DNA of 22,086 nucleotides from Gonium pectorale. Its lineage: Eukaryota > Chlorophyta > Chlorophyceae > Chlamydomonadales > Volvocaceae. Shown in pieces: positions 1-10,500 of the stretch. The position numbers were made by a program, and so were the translations under genes. Location: assembly GCA_001584585.1 (NCBI GenBank), contig LSYV01000009.1:2041626-2063711 (forward strand), in the 5' to 3' direction. The notes under the pieces are model-generated. The model made no database searches. It saw only the letters and a list, made by a program, of their open reading frames with translations, and was not told the origin of the DNA. Each line of letters opens with the position of its first letter. The first letter of the stretch is position 1.

Positions 1-1864
1 GCGTGCAGCGCGACCCGTGCCGCCAGCGGCGCGCGCAGCCTCGCCAGCGCCACCGCACAGCGGTAGTGGGCCTTGCTGGAGTCGGGTCGCAGCGCCACGG
101 CGGCGGCGGCGGCCTGCAGCGAGCGCGCCGCGTCGCCGCGGCGGTGGTGCGCGATGGAGATGTTGAGGAGCGTGGACAGGAGCAGCGCGCTGCCGGAGCC
201 GGCGGCGTCGGGCATGCGGGCAAGCGCGGCGCGGAAGCAGTCGGCGGCCTGGGCGTACTGGGCGGCGGCAAAGTGCGCACGGCCGTCTGCACCCAGCGCG
301 GCTGCGTTGCCCGGCAGCAGCGCTTCCAGCTTCACTACCTGGCAGGGACGGGTCGCAAGCAGGCAAGCAGGAAGGTGCATCAGCGCCAACACCAGCATGG
401 ATCCGCCGCTGTGTGACTGGTAGGTGTCACGTTGGGTGTGGAGGTGCGGATAGCTGGTATGGCAGTGGCAGTGTGCGGCAGTGCCCTTGCCATGCCGTCG
501 TTCGGTGCCCCTGACGGAGAGCCGCAGTCATTTCGCGTTAAGGAACACCAGTCCAGCACAGTTGTACGCGTACGGAACGCGGACAGAGCACTGACGTGCG
601 CCCACGGAACACAGACGGAGCGCAGACGTACGGGTTGAAGAACACAGAAGGGACACAGACGTACGGGTTTACAGAATGTAGAGAGGGAGCACAGTCGTAC
701 GCGTACGGAGCACGCACATACATAGCACTGACGTCACTGAGGCTCAGCGCGTCGCGGCGTCATAGCGACGCAGTAAGCTAACCCAACTGGCGGCCATGGA
801 TGACCCGCATTCATGCATGGTCCAGCGTATTTGGACCGCTCCCTCGTTCTCTGCAGGTTCATGATTCCTTTCCCGTGCACGCACAGCCTTTTGCTTGTCC
901 ACGCGCCTGACCCTTACTTGCAACGACCGCTGTGATATGGAGGGACTGCGGCGCACCTCTTTGGGGTTGTCCACCCGGACCCCCGGCTGCCCGTCCGCCA
1001 TGATCTTCATGAAGGGCTCAATGATGGCCACAGGCTGGCCCTCGGGCAGCTCCCTCGCCGCGACGCGCATGGCGGCCAGGCCGCTCAGGTGGGCCAGACC
1101 AGACGGCAGGTAGTTGTACAGCGCGACCTGGCACCATACATTGCCGTACACAGCAAGCACACAGCGAGACACAACAGCCGAGGCTCTCAATCGCGGCAGC
1201 ATGGAGGCATGTGTTGTCTAGGTGCAACGCGATGCGTGTAGGAGTGCCTACGGCACTTACGCTGCCTTCAAGACCGGGGGGTGGCGTCTCTGTATCTGAA
1301 CGCAACGCACAAGCGCAACAGTGTGATGAAGGGGCAACCAAAATTCCCAATCAAGAAGCCCCAAGCAGCCGCTCGGGCCCGTGCGCCCTATCTCGGCACA
1401 AACACATGAGGCCACGGAGCGAGCCCACCCCACGACGTGGTGCCGAAAACGTCGCTCACCATGATGACATCCCCGTCTTCGTCCTCAAGTAGGGTCATGG
1501 CGCTGGTCATGACGGCCGGCTTGACGATAAGGCGTCCCCGCAGCACCCGGCCACGATGCGTCACGCCGGGTCGCATCTCTGCAATCCTTATAGGCGTGCA
1601 GCTTTCCAGGGGAGCGGGAGCGGGGAAATCACTGGAGGGTTTCACGTCCGTTCTTCCGAAACTCCCCTGAACGCTCCTAGCACCGGGTGCGTACAGCGCG
1701 TTCAGGAGGTTATCAAGATCCTTGTTATGTTCATCGACCAGGTGCTGCTTTGCCTTGGCCTTCTCGTCGGGTGTTCGCAGTGCGGCGGGCCGCACATGGT
1801 CTCCGGGACCGCCGCGGTTCAGGCTCCCCAGCATCATGAGCGCTTTCGAGAGTTGAGAATCCAT
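1..1864 (-). CDS. TPR/SET-type protein, N-terminal part (3 exons, runs off left edge)
   Basis: Seen: exons 1864-1460, 1127-957 and 338-1 join in phase 0 at both junctions (405 nt, 171 nt, then open). Donors are ATG|GTGAGC and GAG|GTGCGC; acceptors are TGCCAG|GTCGCG and TGCCAG|GTAGTG. Exon 1 carries the stretch VMTSAMTLLEDEDGDVIM, which continues into VALYNYLPSG and, later in exon 2, IIEPFMKIMADGQPGVRVDN. Exon 3 contains tetratricopeptide helices (AAAQYAQAADCFRAAL; LLNISIAHHRRGDAARSLQ; ALRPDSSKAHYRCAVALARL). Known: the order 'vMT..vEDEdG..v.lYN...EPF.K...DG...vRVD' followed by TPRs is typical of TPR proteins that end in a SET methyltransferase domain. The SET part would lie left of the window, so methyltransferase activity is inference. 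Residues 1-95 are low in recognisable motifs. An in-frame ATG at 1945 could add 27 residues; I prefer 1864 but cannot prove it. Confidence 0.72.
543..708. repeat. Degenerate 32-33-bp minisatellite inside intron 2 of the TPR gene
   Basis: About five imperfect units begin with GAACRC or a variant at 543, 575, 607, 640 and about 673, and mostly end in CGTACGG. The best pair has CGTACGGG at 627 and 660, exactly 33 bp apart. The period is near 11 codons, so short ORFs with an 11-residue rhythm appear on both strands. The array lies wholly in the intron between the exon ending at 957 and the one starting at 338, so coding use is unlikely. Confidence 0.7.
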
Positions 1865-2343
1865 TATACAGCGCCTCACGGGGCCTCGTGCCTCAGGGTT
1901 CCGAAGGGCTTTTCGTCGAAGACTTCGGTGACCCGTCACCAGCAACAGAGGGTATCACTTGAAGGTTACCAGAATAGTTACCACTGACGCAGCTGAGGCA
2001 GGGATGGGACCAACCGCCTGCTAGCTCTCGCAGACGTCGCAGTAGTATCTATCTAGCGCCGTTTCCGAGCTGGAGCCATCGGAGCGAGGTGTTATTTGTT
2101 GTGATTGGTGGCCTTTGCGCTTATGTGCTGGATCTGCGCCCCGTACTGCATACTTCATGCCGCCTTACTTCCTCTATGCGCTCCGCAACCCTCCGCAACC
2201 CAGCCTACCACAGCGCCGTACCTGATCAAAGTGCGTCTGTAACAGTCGTATCGAGAATCTTGTCGCGATGGTCACGTACTCACGGTTGTGCACCTCAGAT
2301 CACGGTCGTTGATTAAACAACTGTTCAATCAATCTACGTCGTT
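1865..2343. other. 5' flank of the TPR gene, no gene seen
   Basis: This stretch should hold the promoter and 5' UTR of the minus-strand TPR gene. No convincing TATA box stands at a sensible distance. GTATAATGG overlaps the chosen ATG but is too close to act as one. No tRNA-like or coding pattern was seen. Confidence 0.4.
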
Positions 2344-2520
2344 AGCGTCCAGTATACGTCGGAAAGGGCGTAGACAACGGCAGGAACAGACAGCCCTCCC
2401 GAAGCAACGAAACCCTGCCCTAGCTACAATGCATCACGGCAGCCAAGACCCAACAGCGGCGGCACGCACACGAGGAGAAGCACCCAAAAACAGCAGACCC
2501 GGCAGACGGGGACGATAAAA
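2344..2520 (+). repeat. Dispersed repeat family A, copy 1
   Basis: This stretch aligns by eye with 13420-13640 on the same strand. Shared blocks include GAAACCCT.CCCT, CACGGCAGCCAAGACC, a run of GGCGGCACGCACAC type, and an A-rich end (GACGATAAAA here, GACGACGAAAAAA there). The copy lacks the upstream TTTTCTGTGGAAAGG block found in the other two copies, so it looks 5'-truncated. It could be a non-autonomous retroelement fragment. No coding domain is recognised. Confidence 0.6.
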
Positions 2521-3479
2521 CCCTACATGCATGTACGGGCTGCCAGAACGTGGATGCGGGTATGGGCGTACGGCGCCCAGGCGTCCCCTCCGACCCAACT
2601 TTAACTTAACACGACGGTTTTCGCACGTAGCGCAGCGTAGTAGCGGAAACCTAGGTTTCCAGCGTTCGGCTGGCAAGCGTGTATGCACTTCGGTGCTGTC
2701 CGGTAGTACGGCAGTACGAGGCCGGTAGGCCTGGGTCCTTAGGCTGTCGCACCGGTCGGTGCTAGCTAATTCGCGAGTTTCCTTGGTCAGATCTGACACC
2801 GCCGGGCCGGACTGAGCCATACTACGTTACAGTCCCTGGCCAATCTCGGTTCGGTGGATCAGGGCTCGCCCCCCATCCCCCGCAGAAGACTCTCTTTCCT
2901 GCTTGCAAGCACCCTTCTCCGCGGCGGAGCCGCGGCTAAGCGACGCAAGACGCAAGGCTGGAAACCGCCGCAGTATCCGCGGTGGCCGGCACATAGCAAA
3001 TCAGCCTTGTTATCTTACCTGCCAGGCGTTTGCAGGCGTTTTAGTTCGCCAAACGATAGGTCACGGGAAAAACATGGAGCTTCCGGTGGAGGCCGCCCTG
3101 CGGGCAGCCCTTGGCAGGGCTAGGCACCTGCAAAAACCTGTAGCTAGGCACGGCCCTCTGCTGGGGCCCAGGTGTTCATTCGCACCGGACTGGGGGGGCC
3201 CGGCGCTCCGGCCGGTCGTCCGTTTGTACGCACGCGCGATAAAGATTGCATGGCCGTCCTTCTGTGAACAGAAGTGCTGGCTGCCCACTCCGTGCCCGAG
3301 GCACACGGAGGTAATGGCGTGAGGCGCGCAGTAAGCAGCCAGCTGTGAACCACCAACTACATGTCCAAAACCCTATCCACACAACGGCCGTCAGTACCGG
3401 TAGCTGATGATGACGGGCATACTGATGACAGGACTACGTGATTGTTGCCATGGCACCGAGCTCGTCGCACAGTCGCCAA
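2521..3479. other. Intergenic stretch, nothing recognised apart from one palindrome
   Basis: Open frames here overlap in most frames and show no domain. The 16-bp perfect palindrome GGAAACCTAGGTTTCC lies at 2645-2660. I see no RNA gene or splice-bounded coding pattern. Confidence 0.35.
2645..2660. repeat. 16-bp perfect palindrome
   Basis: GGAAACCTAGGTTTCC is its own reverse complement; the flanking bases (C and A) do not extend it. It could be a protein-binding site or chance. Confidence 0.5.
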
Positions 3480-3585
3480 AGCTAGCCACGGGAGGGCTAT
3501 CTCTCCCAATGTCTTCACCATTTTTCGCCTCTCCGCTTGTAACCTTTCCACAGAAGAAAAGCCGAAGAAAAACAACCTATGTGCA
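3480..3585 (-). repeat. Dispersed repeat family A, copy 2 (inverted)
   Basis: Read on the minus strand, TTTTCTTCTGTGGAAAGGTT followed by ACAAGCGGAGAGGCGAAAAA matches 13425-13465 on the plus strand (TTCTTTTCTGTGGAAAGGCT, then ACAGGCGGAGAGGGGAGAAA). The peptide shadow SVERLQAER is kept in both copies. The similarity continues through GACATTGGGAGAGA (GACATCGGGAGGGA in the other copy). The opposite orientation to copies 1 and 3 shows independent insertion or an inversion. Confidence 0.65.
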
Positions 3586-3589
3586 CGGA

Positions 3590-4940
3590 GGCCTCCGGTA
3601 TCTAGGCGCCGCGCGCGGCCATACGTCCCGACTTCGTACGGCCATCAGTGCCGTGCAACACGCCCGAACCCAGGACTCCCTCCCCAGCAGGCCCGCTCTG
3701 CACGATGGTGGGTTTGCCCCTCCCCCGCACCCTCGCTTACTTCCCCAAGCGCGCCGCTGGCATCCTAAACCCACGTGACTGGATATGGGCTAGATAAGGA
3801 GCGGGCCTCGGCCTGCTGCCCCACATCTGTAAACTCTCAGGCTTTCCGACCCATGCCCCATCAAATGCAAGCTGCCGTGCGTGTCGCCAGCGCTACTCCC
3901 TGCCGCAAGCTCAATAGCCTGCTGCTGCATCTCGTAGGTAGGCCTTTCGCGCAGCCACTGTCGTACGCAGGCCACCCCGCCCTGTCCCTGCTGCACCGCC
4001 CGTAACCGCCGCCGAGTTTGTCCTGCTGGCTCACACGATTGCTTCCCCGGAGGCCCCGCCAATCCGCATTTGCTTGCATGCACGCCTTCTTGTGCCCGCC
4101 CGCCATTGTTACAGCTGGCACGGCCGGCAGCAGTAGCCCACCGCGCCACACCCGACGCACGCCTTGAGCGTCGGGTCCGCCCCGCTGTCGCCCTCCAGCA
4201 GTTGATCGGGTGCGGGCGGGGTGTCGTGGCCCCGCAGTAGCGCGATCATGACAATTGTGCACCAGGGCTACGCGTCCGCAAACCTGGCCCCGCGGCAACT
4301 CACTCGATGTTCGGGCCTTCTTCTAGGCTTCACGGCTGGGGAATGTCGCAAGCGTTGGTCCCGAACAGCGGCGCTGAAGGTAGGGCGCAGGTCCGCCACG
4401 GACGCGCGCACCAACTTCCGACAGCGAACAGCTTGCTTGGGCGCAGCGACACCGGGTTAACTACAGCGCTGCAGGGTTCGCTACGCCCTACCTCTCTGAG
4501 TGTCCGGTTTGGTGAAAGGGGGTGATAGGTGGCTCGAGCAGCGCAAACACACGGGACTTACACGTGTGCGTGCGTGGCCTCGATCTTGGGCGCGCACTGG
4601 GCTTACTGTCGGCTCAAGGCAACACGTTGGCTAGGAGCCGTGAAGCGGCGACACAACCACGCTTCCGGCTACTTAGGGCGGGGCCCAGCGACTTCCGTCT
4701 GGCGAATCTGACACGCTCGTCCAGATACTAACGACCTGGTTACGCCACCTGTCCACACACATGTCTTCAGAACATGCGATTTACGCAGCCTAATATAAGA
4801 CGCGGACATACAATAATACGGCAATATGGGTTGGCGTCGGGCTATCCCCGACCCTACGCTTGCACGCGACGTAGAACACACGCCGACACCCCATCCAGTA
4901 GCACGTCAGGGGTGGGCGCATGCACGCACGCACCGGCCGG
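3590..4940. other. Intergenic stretch with no supported gene
   Basis: Several frames stay open for 60-145 codons on both strands, as expected for GC-rich DNA. None shows a domain, splice-bounded phase agreement or consistent codon bias. Nothing else was recognised. Confidence 0.35.
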
Positions 4941-4943
4941 GCA

Positions 4944-5061
4944 GCAGATGCAGATACAGGTTACAGGCTCGCAGCTCCCATTAGAGGGGGCTGCAGGCCA
5001 CGCGAGCCGATCGGTTCCCGACCCGCCATAGCAGAGTGGGTGAAACCCCCGTTGTGTTAGG
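4944..5061 (+). repeat. Dispersed repeat family B, copy 1
   Basis: This aligns by eye with 14348-14450 on the same strand. CAGATGCAGATACAGGTTAC is matched by CAGATGCAGATTAC, followed by CAGGCCAC.CGAGC, TCCCGACCCGCCA, AGCAGAGTGGGTGAAAC and GTTGT.TTAG. Read on the minus strand, both copies give an open peptide with FHPLC.GGSG, so the family may once have been coding. No known element is identified. Confidence 0.65.
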
Positions 5062-5160
5062 CTGTTAGCTGGCCTCGCGGCTGCGACCAGCGACTGGGGC
5101 AGCGGCTGCCGACCAAGCTGTGGACGCTCGCTCAGAATGGGCCTGGTGTGCGCCGCCGCC

Positions 5161-5384
5161 GCCCCGCTCGGCGGGTACGCAGGCAGCCGCCCCGCTCCAG
5201 GGGTACGCAGGCAGCCGCCCCGCTCCAGGGGTACGCAGGCAGCCGCCCCGCTCCAGGGGTACGCAGGCAGCCGCCCCGCTCGGCGGGTACGCCGGCAGCC
5301 GCCCCGCTCCAGGGGTACGCAGGCAGCCGCCCCGCTCCAGGGGTACGCAGGCAGCCGCCCCGCTCGGCGGGTACGCCGGCAGCC
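5161..5384. repeat. 28-bp tandem array, 8 full units
   Basis: Units begin with GCCCCGCT at 5161, 5189, 5217, 5245, 5273, 5301, 5329 and 5357, exactly 28 bp apart; a ninth breaks off after GCT near 5385. Two core variants alternate: CTCCAGGGG in units 2, 3, 4, 6 and 7, and CTCGGCGGG in units 1, 5 and 8. Units 5 and 8 also carry GCCGG where the others carry GCAGG. Because 28 is not a multiple of 3, every frame stays open and the long frames over it are not evidence of a protein. There are no unique spacers, so it is not a CRISPR. Confidence 0.93.
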
Positions 5385-5399
5385 GCTCCACTTTTGTGG

Positions 5400-7581
5400 C
5401 GTCATGCTCTCCGCACGGCCCGAGTCGGGTCGCCGCCTCGCTGTGTACAACTAAGTGGAGGGTTCGGGAAGCTTTTCCACGATTGGTTGGGCTTGTACTG
5501 ACATAAGCTTCAGACATGGGGAGATGGGGTGGCGGTAAGCTGTAGTGGCTGATGTGCGTGTCACGTCACGGTGACCCCCTATGTTCGTTGCCACGTGGCG
5601 CTTGTTGGTATGTTGGTGGATTTGGCCGCACTCCCGGCAGGCGTGCGCGCATAGTTTGTGTTGGGTCATTTCACCTTTCTCGGGGTCGTGTGCGCACGCT
5701 AAGGCATGGCGCATTGGGCCAGCCCGCTGTTGCTGTCTGGTTAAGGGCAGTCATGTGCGGTCCTGTGACTTGCGGGGTACATTTATCTCCGACTCGACGC
5801 TGGCCTGGGGCGCGGCGCAAACGGTACCCGCCCGTACGAGAGACCGAACGTCCATACGGCAATCACGGAGTGGGACTTGAAGGGCATGGAGGGCTGTCAC
5901 CCCTCTATTAAAGCGGGCTCTGAGGCGAGGGCAAGTGGCTGCTGCTTAGCAGTGGCCTCTCGGTCTGCAACTAAGCAACGGCGTGCTTGCCCCGTCCAGC
6001 CAGCTGAAGCACGTGGCAGCCCGTCTGGATTTCGTGCCGGATCTGGTGGTCAAGTGCACAGCTTGCGGCTCGGGCAGTGCTGTTCTCCTTGCCAACGGTG
6101 TATATGTCATATGTGAGTGGTTGACGTACCGTACGCAGTAATGTTCCATGATTGACGACGTGCTGTAGTCCGTTGTGACCGTAGTCATCCACCTGAGGCC
6201 TGCCTGATACTGCGCCTTGTGTCCGGTTGTGTCAGTTGCATTACTACTTGGCTGGCCGGTGGCGGAGTGCGACGCGGCCCGGGGTCGGCTTCTATCCCTC
6301 GCCGCCGCGCGCGCACACGTATTGGGCTGTAATCACAGCAGTAGGGGCGGAGCTGCGCGGGCACATGGTACCAGGGCAACTGCCGCAGCTGGCTCGAGCT
6401 TGGCGGCGAAGCCCCCCGTCCCTGGGGCATTCGTCACAGGTGCATGATGTGTGAACGACTACTACTTGCTGACGGAATGGAATTTAGCGCCAGGCGGTGT
6501 TGCTGGAGTCGGTGATGCTAGTGGCGATAAGGCGGGTGGGCGGCAGGGATGCGGGTGACGGACCGCGTGCCAGGGGCGAGACAATGGCCACTTTGGGATA
6601 CCTGGTGTTTTGGTGTGCGGGCTGTGGACACCCACTAGCGTGCCTGGGCGCTTGATACATGCCGGGGAACAAGTACGCAACAAAGGTCATATTTATCGGC
6701 GGGCTCAAAGCTGCGATCCACTGTTCTGTCATGTTGTTACGGCCCTTCAACGTTAGGGAAACTCTCCGCTTCCACCGCCAACCCGCCGTAGCTCGCCAAC
6801 AACCGCTTGTACTGCACCATACGACGACGGAAAGGCGTCATAGCATACACGCTGCCTGGAGCAAGTGCAAGAGTCGTACGGTGGACAGGAAAAAACCCAA
6901 ATGTGCATCCGGCGGTAAGCCCAGCAAACCTCGACCGGCATGTCCGTTGTCCGTACTACATGCATGGGCGAACACGACACGACAGCATTATCTTGAGAAG
7001 GTGTTATCAATGGCCAGATTGGCCACCGTATTCGCACATGCATCACTCGCATCAATCGTCATCAATATCACCACTGCAAAGCTTAACACCATATGCCCAT
7101 ACATGCCCGTTACTCATGGCAGAGAGTTGTGCTTCATCGCATTCGCTCAGAACTATCATTATTATAGCATCGACCGCTAAAACAACGTGCTGGCTTCGGC
7201 TGACTGCGATGCGCCCTCCCGGCCTGCGCTGGCTGTCGGACTACACCGGACACACAGAGCACGGTGCCGCACATGTATAGATATGGTACGCATTCCGCAT
7301 GGCATCGAAACAACCGCGTGCCTCTGCAAGCACATCTTCCTTCAAAACCTGCATGCATGACCCATGGGTCACCAACACGCCTGCACGAGAAGCCGCCTGC
7401 AGCCATTGGGCCCATACATGGCCATAATTCCCACCGCACTGCTGCGGGCCATACTGCGGTTTGGTGCTAGCAGCTTGACACCAGTGCCTCGTCAGCGGAT
7501 GGCACAGAGCCCGGTTGAAGGGAATCAGGGGATGTCAGGGAATATCCCCTAATGGGAATGAATGGATGCATCATCTCTGCT
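5400..7581. other. 3' flank of the tyrosinase-like gene and intergenic DNA
   Basis: No supported gene. The 3' UTR of the minus-strand tyrosinase gene must lie in the right part. I did not find the usual green-algal TGTAA poly(A) signal on the minus strand (TTACA on the plus strand) in the first few hundred bases after the stop, so the cleavage site is not placed. Frames of 60-170 codons occur on both strands without domains. Confidence 0.35.
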
Positions 7582-10500
7582 CTAGTGCTTGAACTTGGTC
7601 TTGAGGGCTGCGAGGACAACAATGACAAGGCGTGCAGGGGGCCGAGGGGCGTCAGCGAAGATGAGACTAGATAGCAGGACAACATCTCATGGCGTAATGA
7701 AGCACCAAGCGTGCATTCTCGTCTAGAGGACGCGGGCCGTATGCCTGTCATTGAAACAGCATGGGCACATAGGGCCCGCTTTCAACGCAGCAGCGACCAT
7801 GTAACCCGCTAGTGAGCAGAGCCGCCGTTGCTGTGGCGCTCGCGAGCCGACCCTCCATCAGGTTGGATAGAGATGCCACTCGATGCCGGCAGAAGCGCAA
7901 GGTGCGCGAGTTCAGACCCAAAAGTCGTGTCTCACCTCCGTACACATTGTCGTACGTGTACGGGATGTTGTCTGGGCGGGTGAGATCCAGGACGTCAAAG
8001 TGCCTGCACCGGATCATTAGTTGAGCAGCATGGGCAGTTGTCAGCCAGCTTGATCGTATCGGCAACAGGCACACTTGTCACCATCTATGGCTGACACCAT
8101 CTCTCCCGGGCTCGTCGCAAGTAAGCGGGCATACATACCAGCGGCCGCCCTCTCCTACGCGCAAGCGCACTTCGGCCAGCCACGTTGCTACAACCACGCC
8201 CCGTGAGGCGTCACGTCCTTCGCCTATGTGCCGTAAGTTCGGTTTAATGCTGGTGTTACCCTTACGTGTAGCCGTTGGCCTTGCTCCGGCCCGGAATGAG
8301 CTCCGTGAACTTGGCTGCCGAGTTAATGGGGTCGTGCAGCAGGCAGCCCTCCACGATGGTGGGGTACTGGGCCTTGGTGGCGGGGTAGCCCCACATCACG
8401 CCCTTGTCCGCGACCTTGGGGTCGGACGCCTGCACCGGGTTGAGCCGGTAAGTCTATCAGGCGGGGGAAGGTGCAGGGCATGAAGGAGAGCTGGCTTGGA
8501 GGGAGGGGATGGAAAGCATGTGAGCCCTACCGGTACCGCAACATCGTAACGGTGCCGGGCAATGGTGGTGCCGACGACAAGCGATCGCACCTGCAGGTTG
8601 GCTTGCCACATGAGCACGTTGCGATCGATGTTGGCGTGCTGCGGGGCGGGAGGTGGGGGCGGACGGGGGGCAAGGCGGGGGGAGTCACGACCTGGGGCAA
8701 CGAGGGCGCGGGGGACACTGGGAAAAACATAAACCAGGTGTTCGCACTGGAGAGGCCTGAGGCGCATGCCGTCCCGTCCCGAATCGCAGAGGCAAAGGTA
8801 CCCAAAAGCGCCCCACCAGGGCACGGGGGAAAGGGAGAGATCATGGAAGGTGGGATCGCCGAGTGCCGCGCAGGCGGAGTGGCATGCCGAGCAACGGGGC
8901 CAGGCAGCAGCCTACGGGATACGGAGGAGGGTGTCAGGAGCGCCGTCCCTTCCGCCACGTCGCGTGTGCACACGGCGCCCCCGCGCAGCCCGAGCAGCGC
9001 TAGGGGGGACTCCCTAGCAGAAGCCCTGCGGCTACCTGAGGCATGTAGGCACGCATCACGGAATACGGCATCCCACGCAATCACGGCCAATCGCGCACAC
9101 AGCGCGCGTCGCACGGCCGGTCAGTACGGCGTGCCCGGCTGCCCGGCTGCAAGACTATACAGCAGTGCGACGCGCAGTTCGTTGTCACCTGGGCCATGAA
9201 GAGGAGGATGTCATTGGGTGATGTTGATGTGTCGGACCTGCAGTCGCACATGCCGGTACGACAGCAGCGGTTAAGATCGGCACGCGCAGCCGCCAGCTCA
9301 CCCCATCAGCGCTCTCACGTTGGGTGATGGACGCGAGCGCGCCCTCGCTCCTGACCAAGCACCCCATCTAGGCGACTGTGTGTGCACATGTCCGTTCCCC
9401 TCTCCTTCCTTTCAGGCCTCCCATCCATCATGCCAACCATTCACGCCTCCCTCGCTCCCGGCGGATGGCTGTCCGCCGCCGGCGACCCAAGAGTATTGCA
9501 TTCTCGTAGCTTCCACGCGTTCCCGGCAACCCGGCCCCGTGTCCCTCCACTTACAGGTCGCCCCCATCCATGATGGAGTCCAGGAATCCCCCCGTCGCGA
9601 AGTGTGCGGAGGCGTGCATGAGCGGGCTGATGCCGAACTGGTTGGCAAAGCCCAGCGCCTCCATGGGGTTGGGCGCCGTAGGGACGGTGGAGAGGTCGGC
9701 GCAGTAGTTCCATTGGTTGATGGACTTGATGGCGCTGGCGTTGAGGCAGCGGTCGTAGTCCGCCTTCGTGAAGTTGTACTGCAAGCATGTACGACCCGTG
9801 TACGGCAATGGTGGCGATCGACGCCGTACGTGGATTAGCAGAGAGGCGGCAGAGGGCTGGGCAACTCGAGGGAGGATACTGACTAGGCTGGCACGGTGGG
9901 TTGCGATAAGCTGCGGCGGATGGCGCGCGCCGCCGCACGTTGTCCCTTGGTGAATGAAGGCAACCAAGCCGTCGCACCGCTCCATGCCCTTTGCAACCTC
10001 ACCAGTGTGTTGGCGTCGCTGGCGTCCTTCATAACCTTCACCATGGCGGGGCTAAGGACGGCCCACGGCATCTGTGGGGGCGCATACACGCACAAGAACG
10101 AGAGGCGGCGCGCGTGGCAGAAAGCACGTAGGAGCACGCGGCGGTTGCCCAGTACGGAGACAAAGAAGCGCGAACGCCCCAGGCCAGGCGACGGGAGAGG
10201 AGGGAGAATCAAGCAGGGCGCAAGCTAGAGGGGCCTATATATGGCATGCGCCTTGGTAAACAAACGATGCCGGACGGATGGAGGCCTCGTGCGGCTGGTG
10301 TCCATCCGTGTCCACCCGTGTACACTCGTGTCCACCTCGCGCAGGCAACGACCAAAACCGACCGTCAGGCTGAGAGGGCTGAGGTGCTCCGATGCGTTTT
10401 GAAGCACCCAACCAAAGTTACCTGGGTGGCGTTGTACGCGCGGTTGGTGCCCCAGGGGAAGCGCGTGACGTAGGGGTTGTCCACGTTGTTGACCCAGCCG

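Noticed and set aside
1..380. Separate TPR gene starting at ATG 380
   Set aside because: An in-frame ATG exists there, but a pyrimidine-rich tract ending CTGCCAG at 339 and the exact phase and family fit to the upstream exon (DNPKE then VVKLE) favour an internal exon.
1..423. Two plus-strand frames at the left edge
   Set aside because: The minus strand gives clear TPR helices; the plus frames are Arg/Gly-rich shadows.
5161..5384. CRISPR array
   Set aside because: The repeats abut directly with no unique spacers, and the window is from a eukaryote.
5065..5517. Repetitive protein over the 28-bp array
   Set aside because: A period of 28 is not a multiple of 3, and three plus-strand and two minus-strand frames are open at once with similar repeat peptides. 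This is a property of the array, not of coding.
8226..8483. Plus-strand 85-codon frame over the tyrosinase region
   Set aside because: The minus strand of the same bases gives a phase-consistent exon (ASDPKVADKGVMWGYPATKA) of the tyrosinase-like gene; the plus frame is its shadow.
8471..9199. 242-codon plus-strand frame
   Set aside because: It is antisense to two tyrosinase exons (8638-8591 and 9237-9189) and to the intron between them; no domain.
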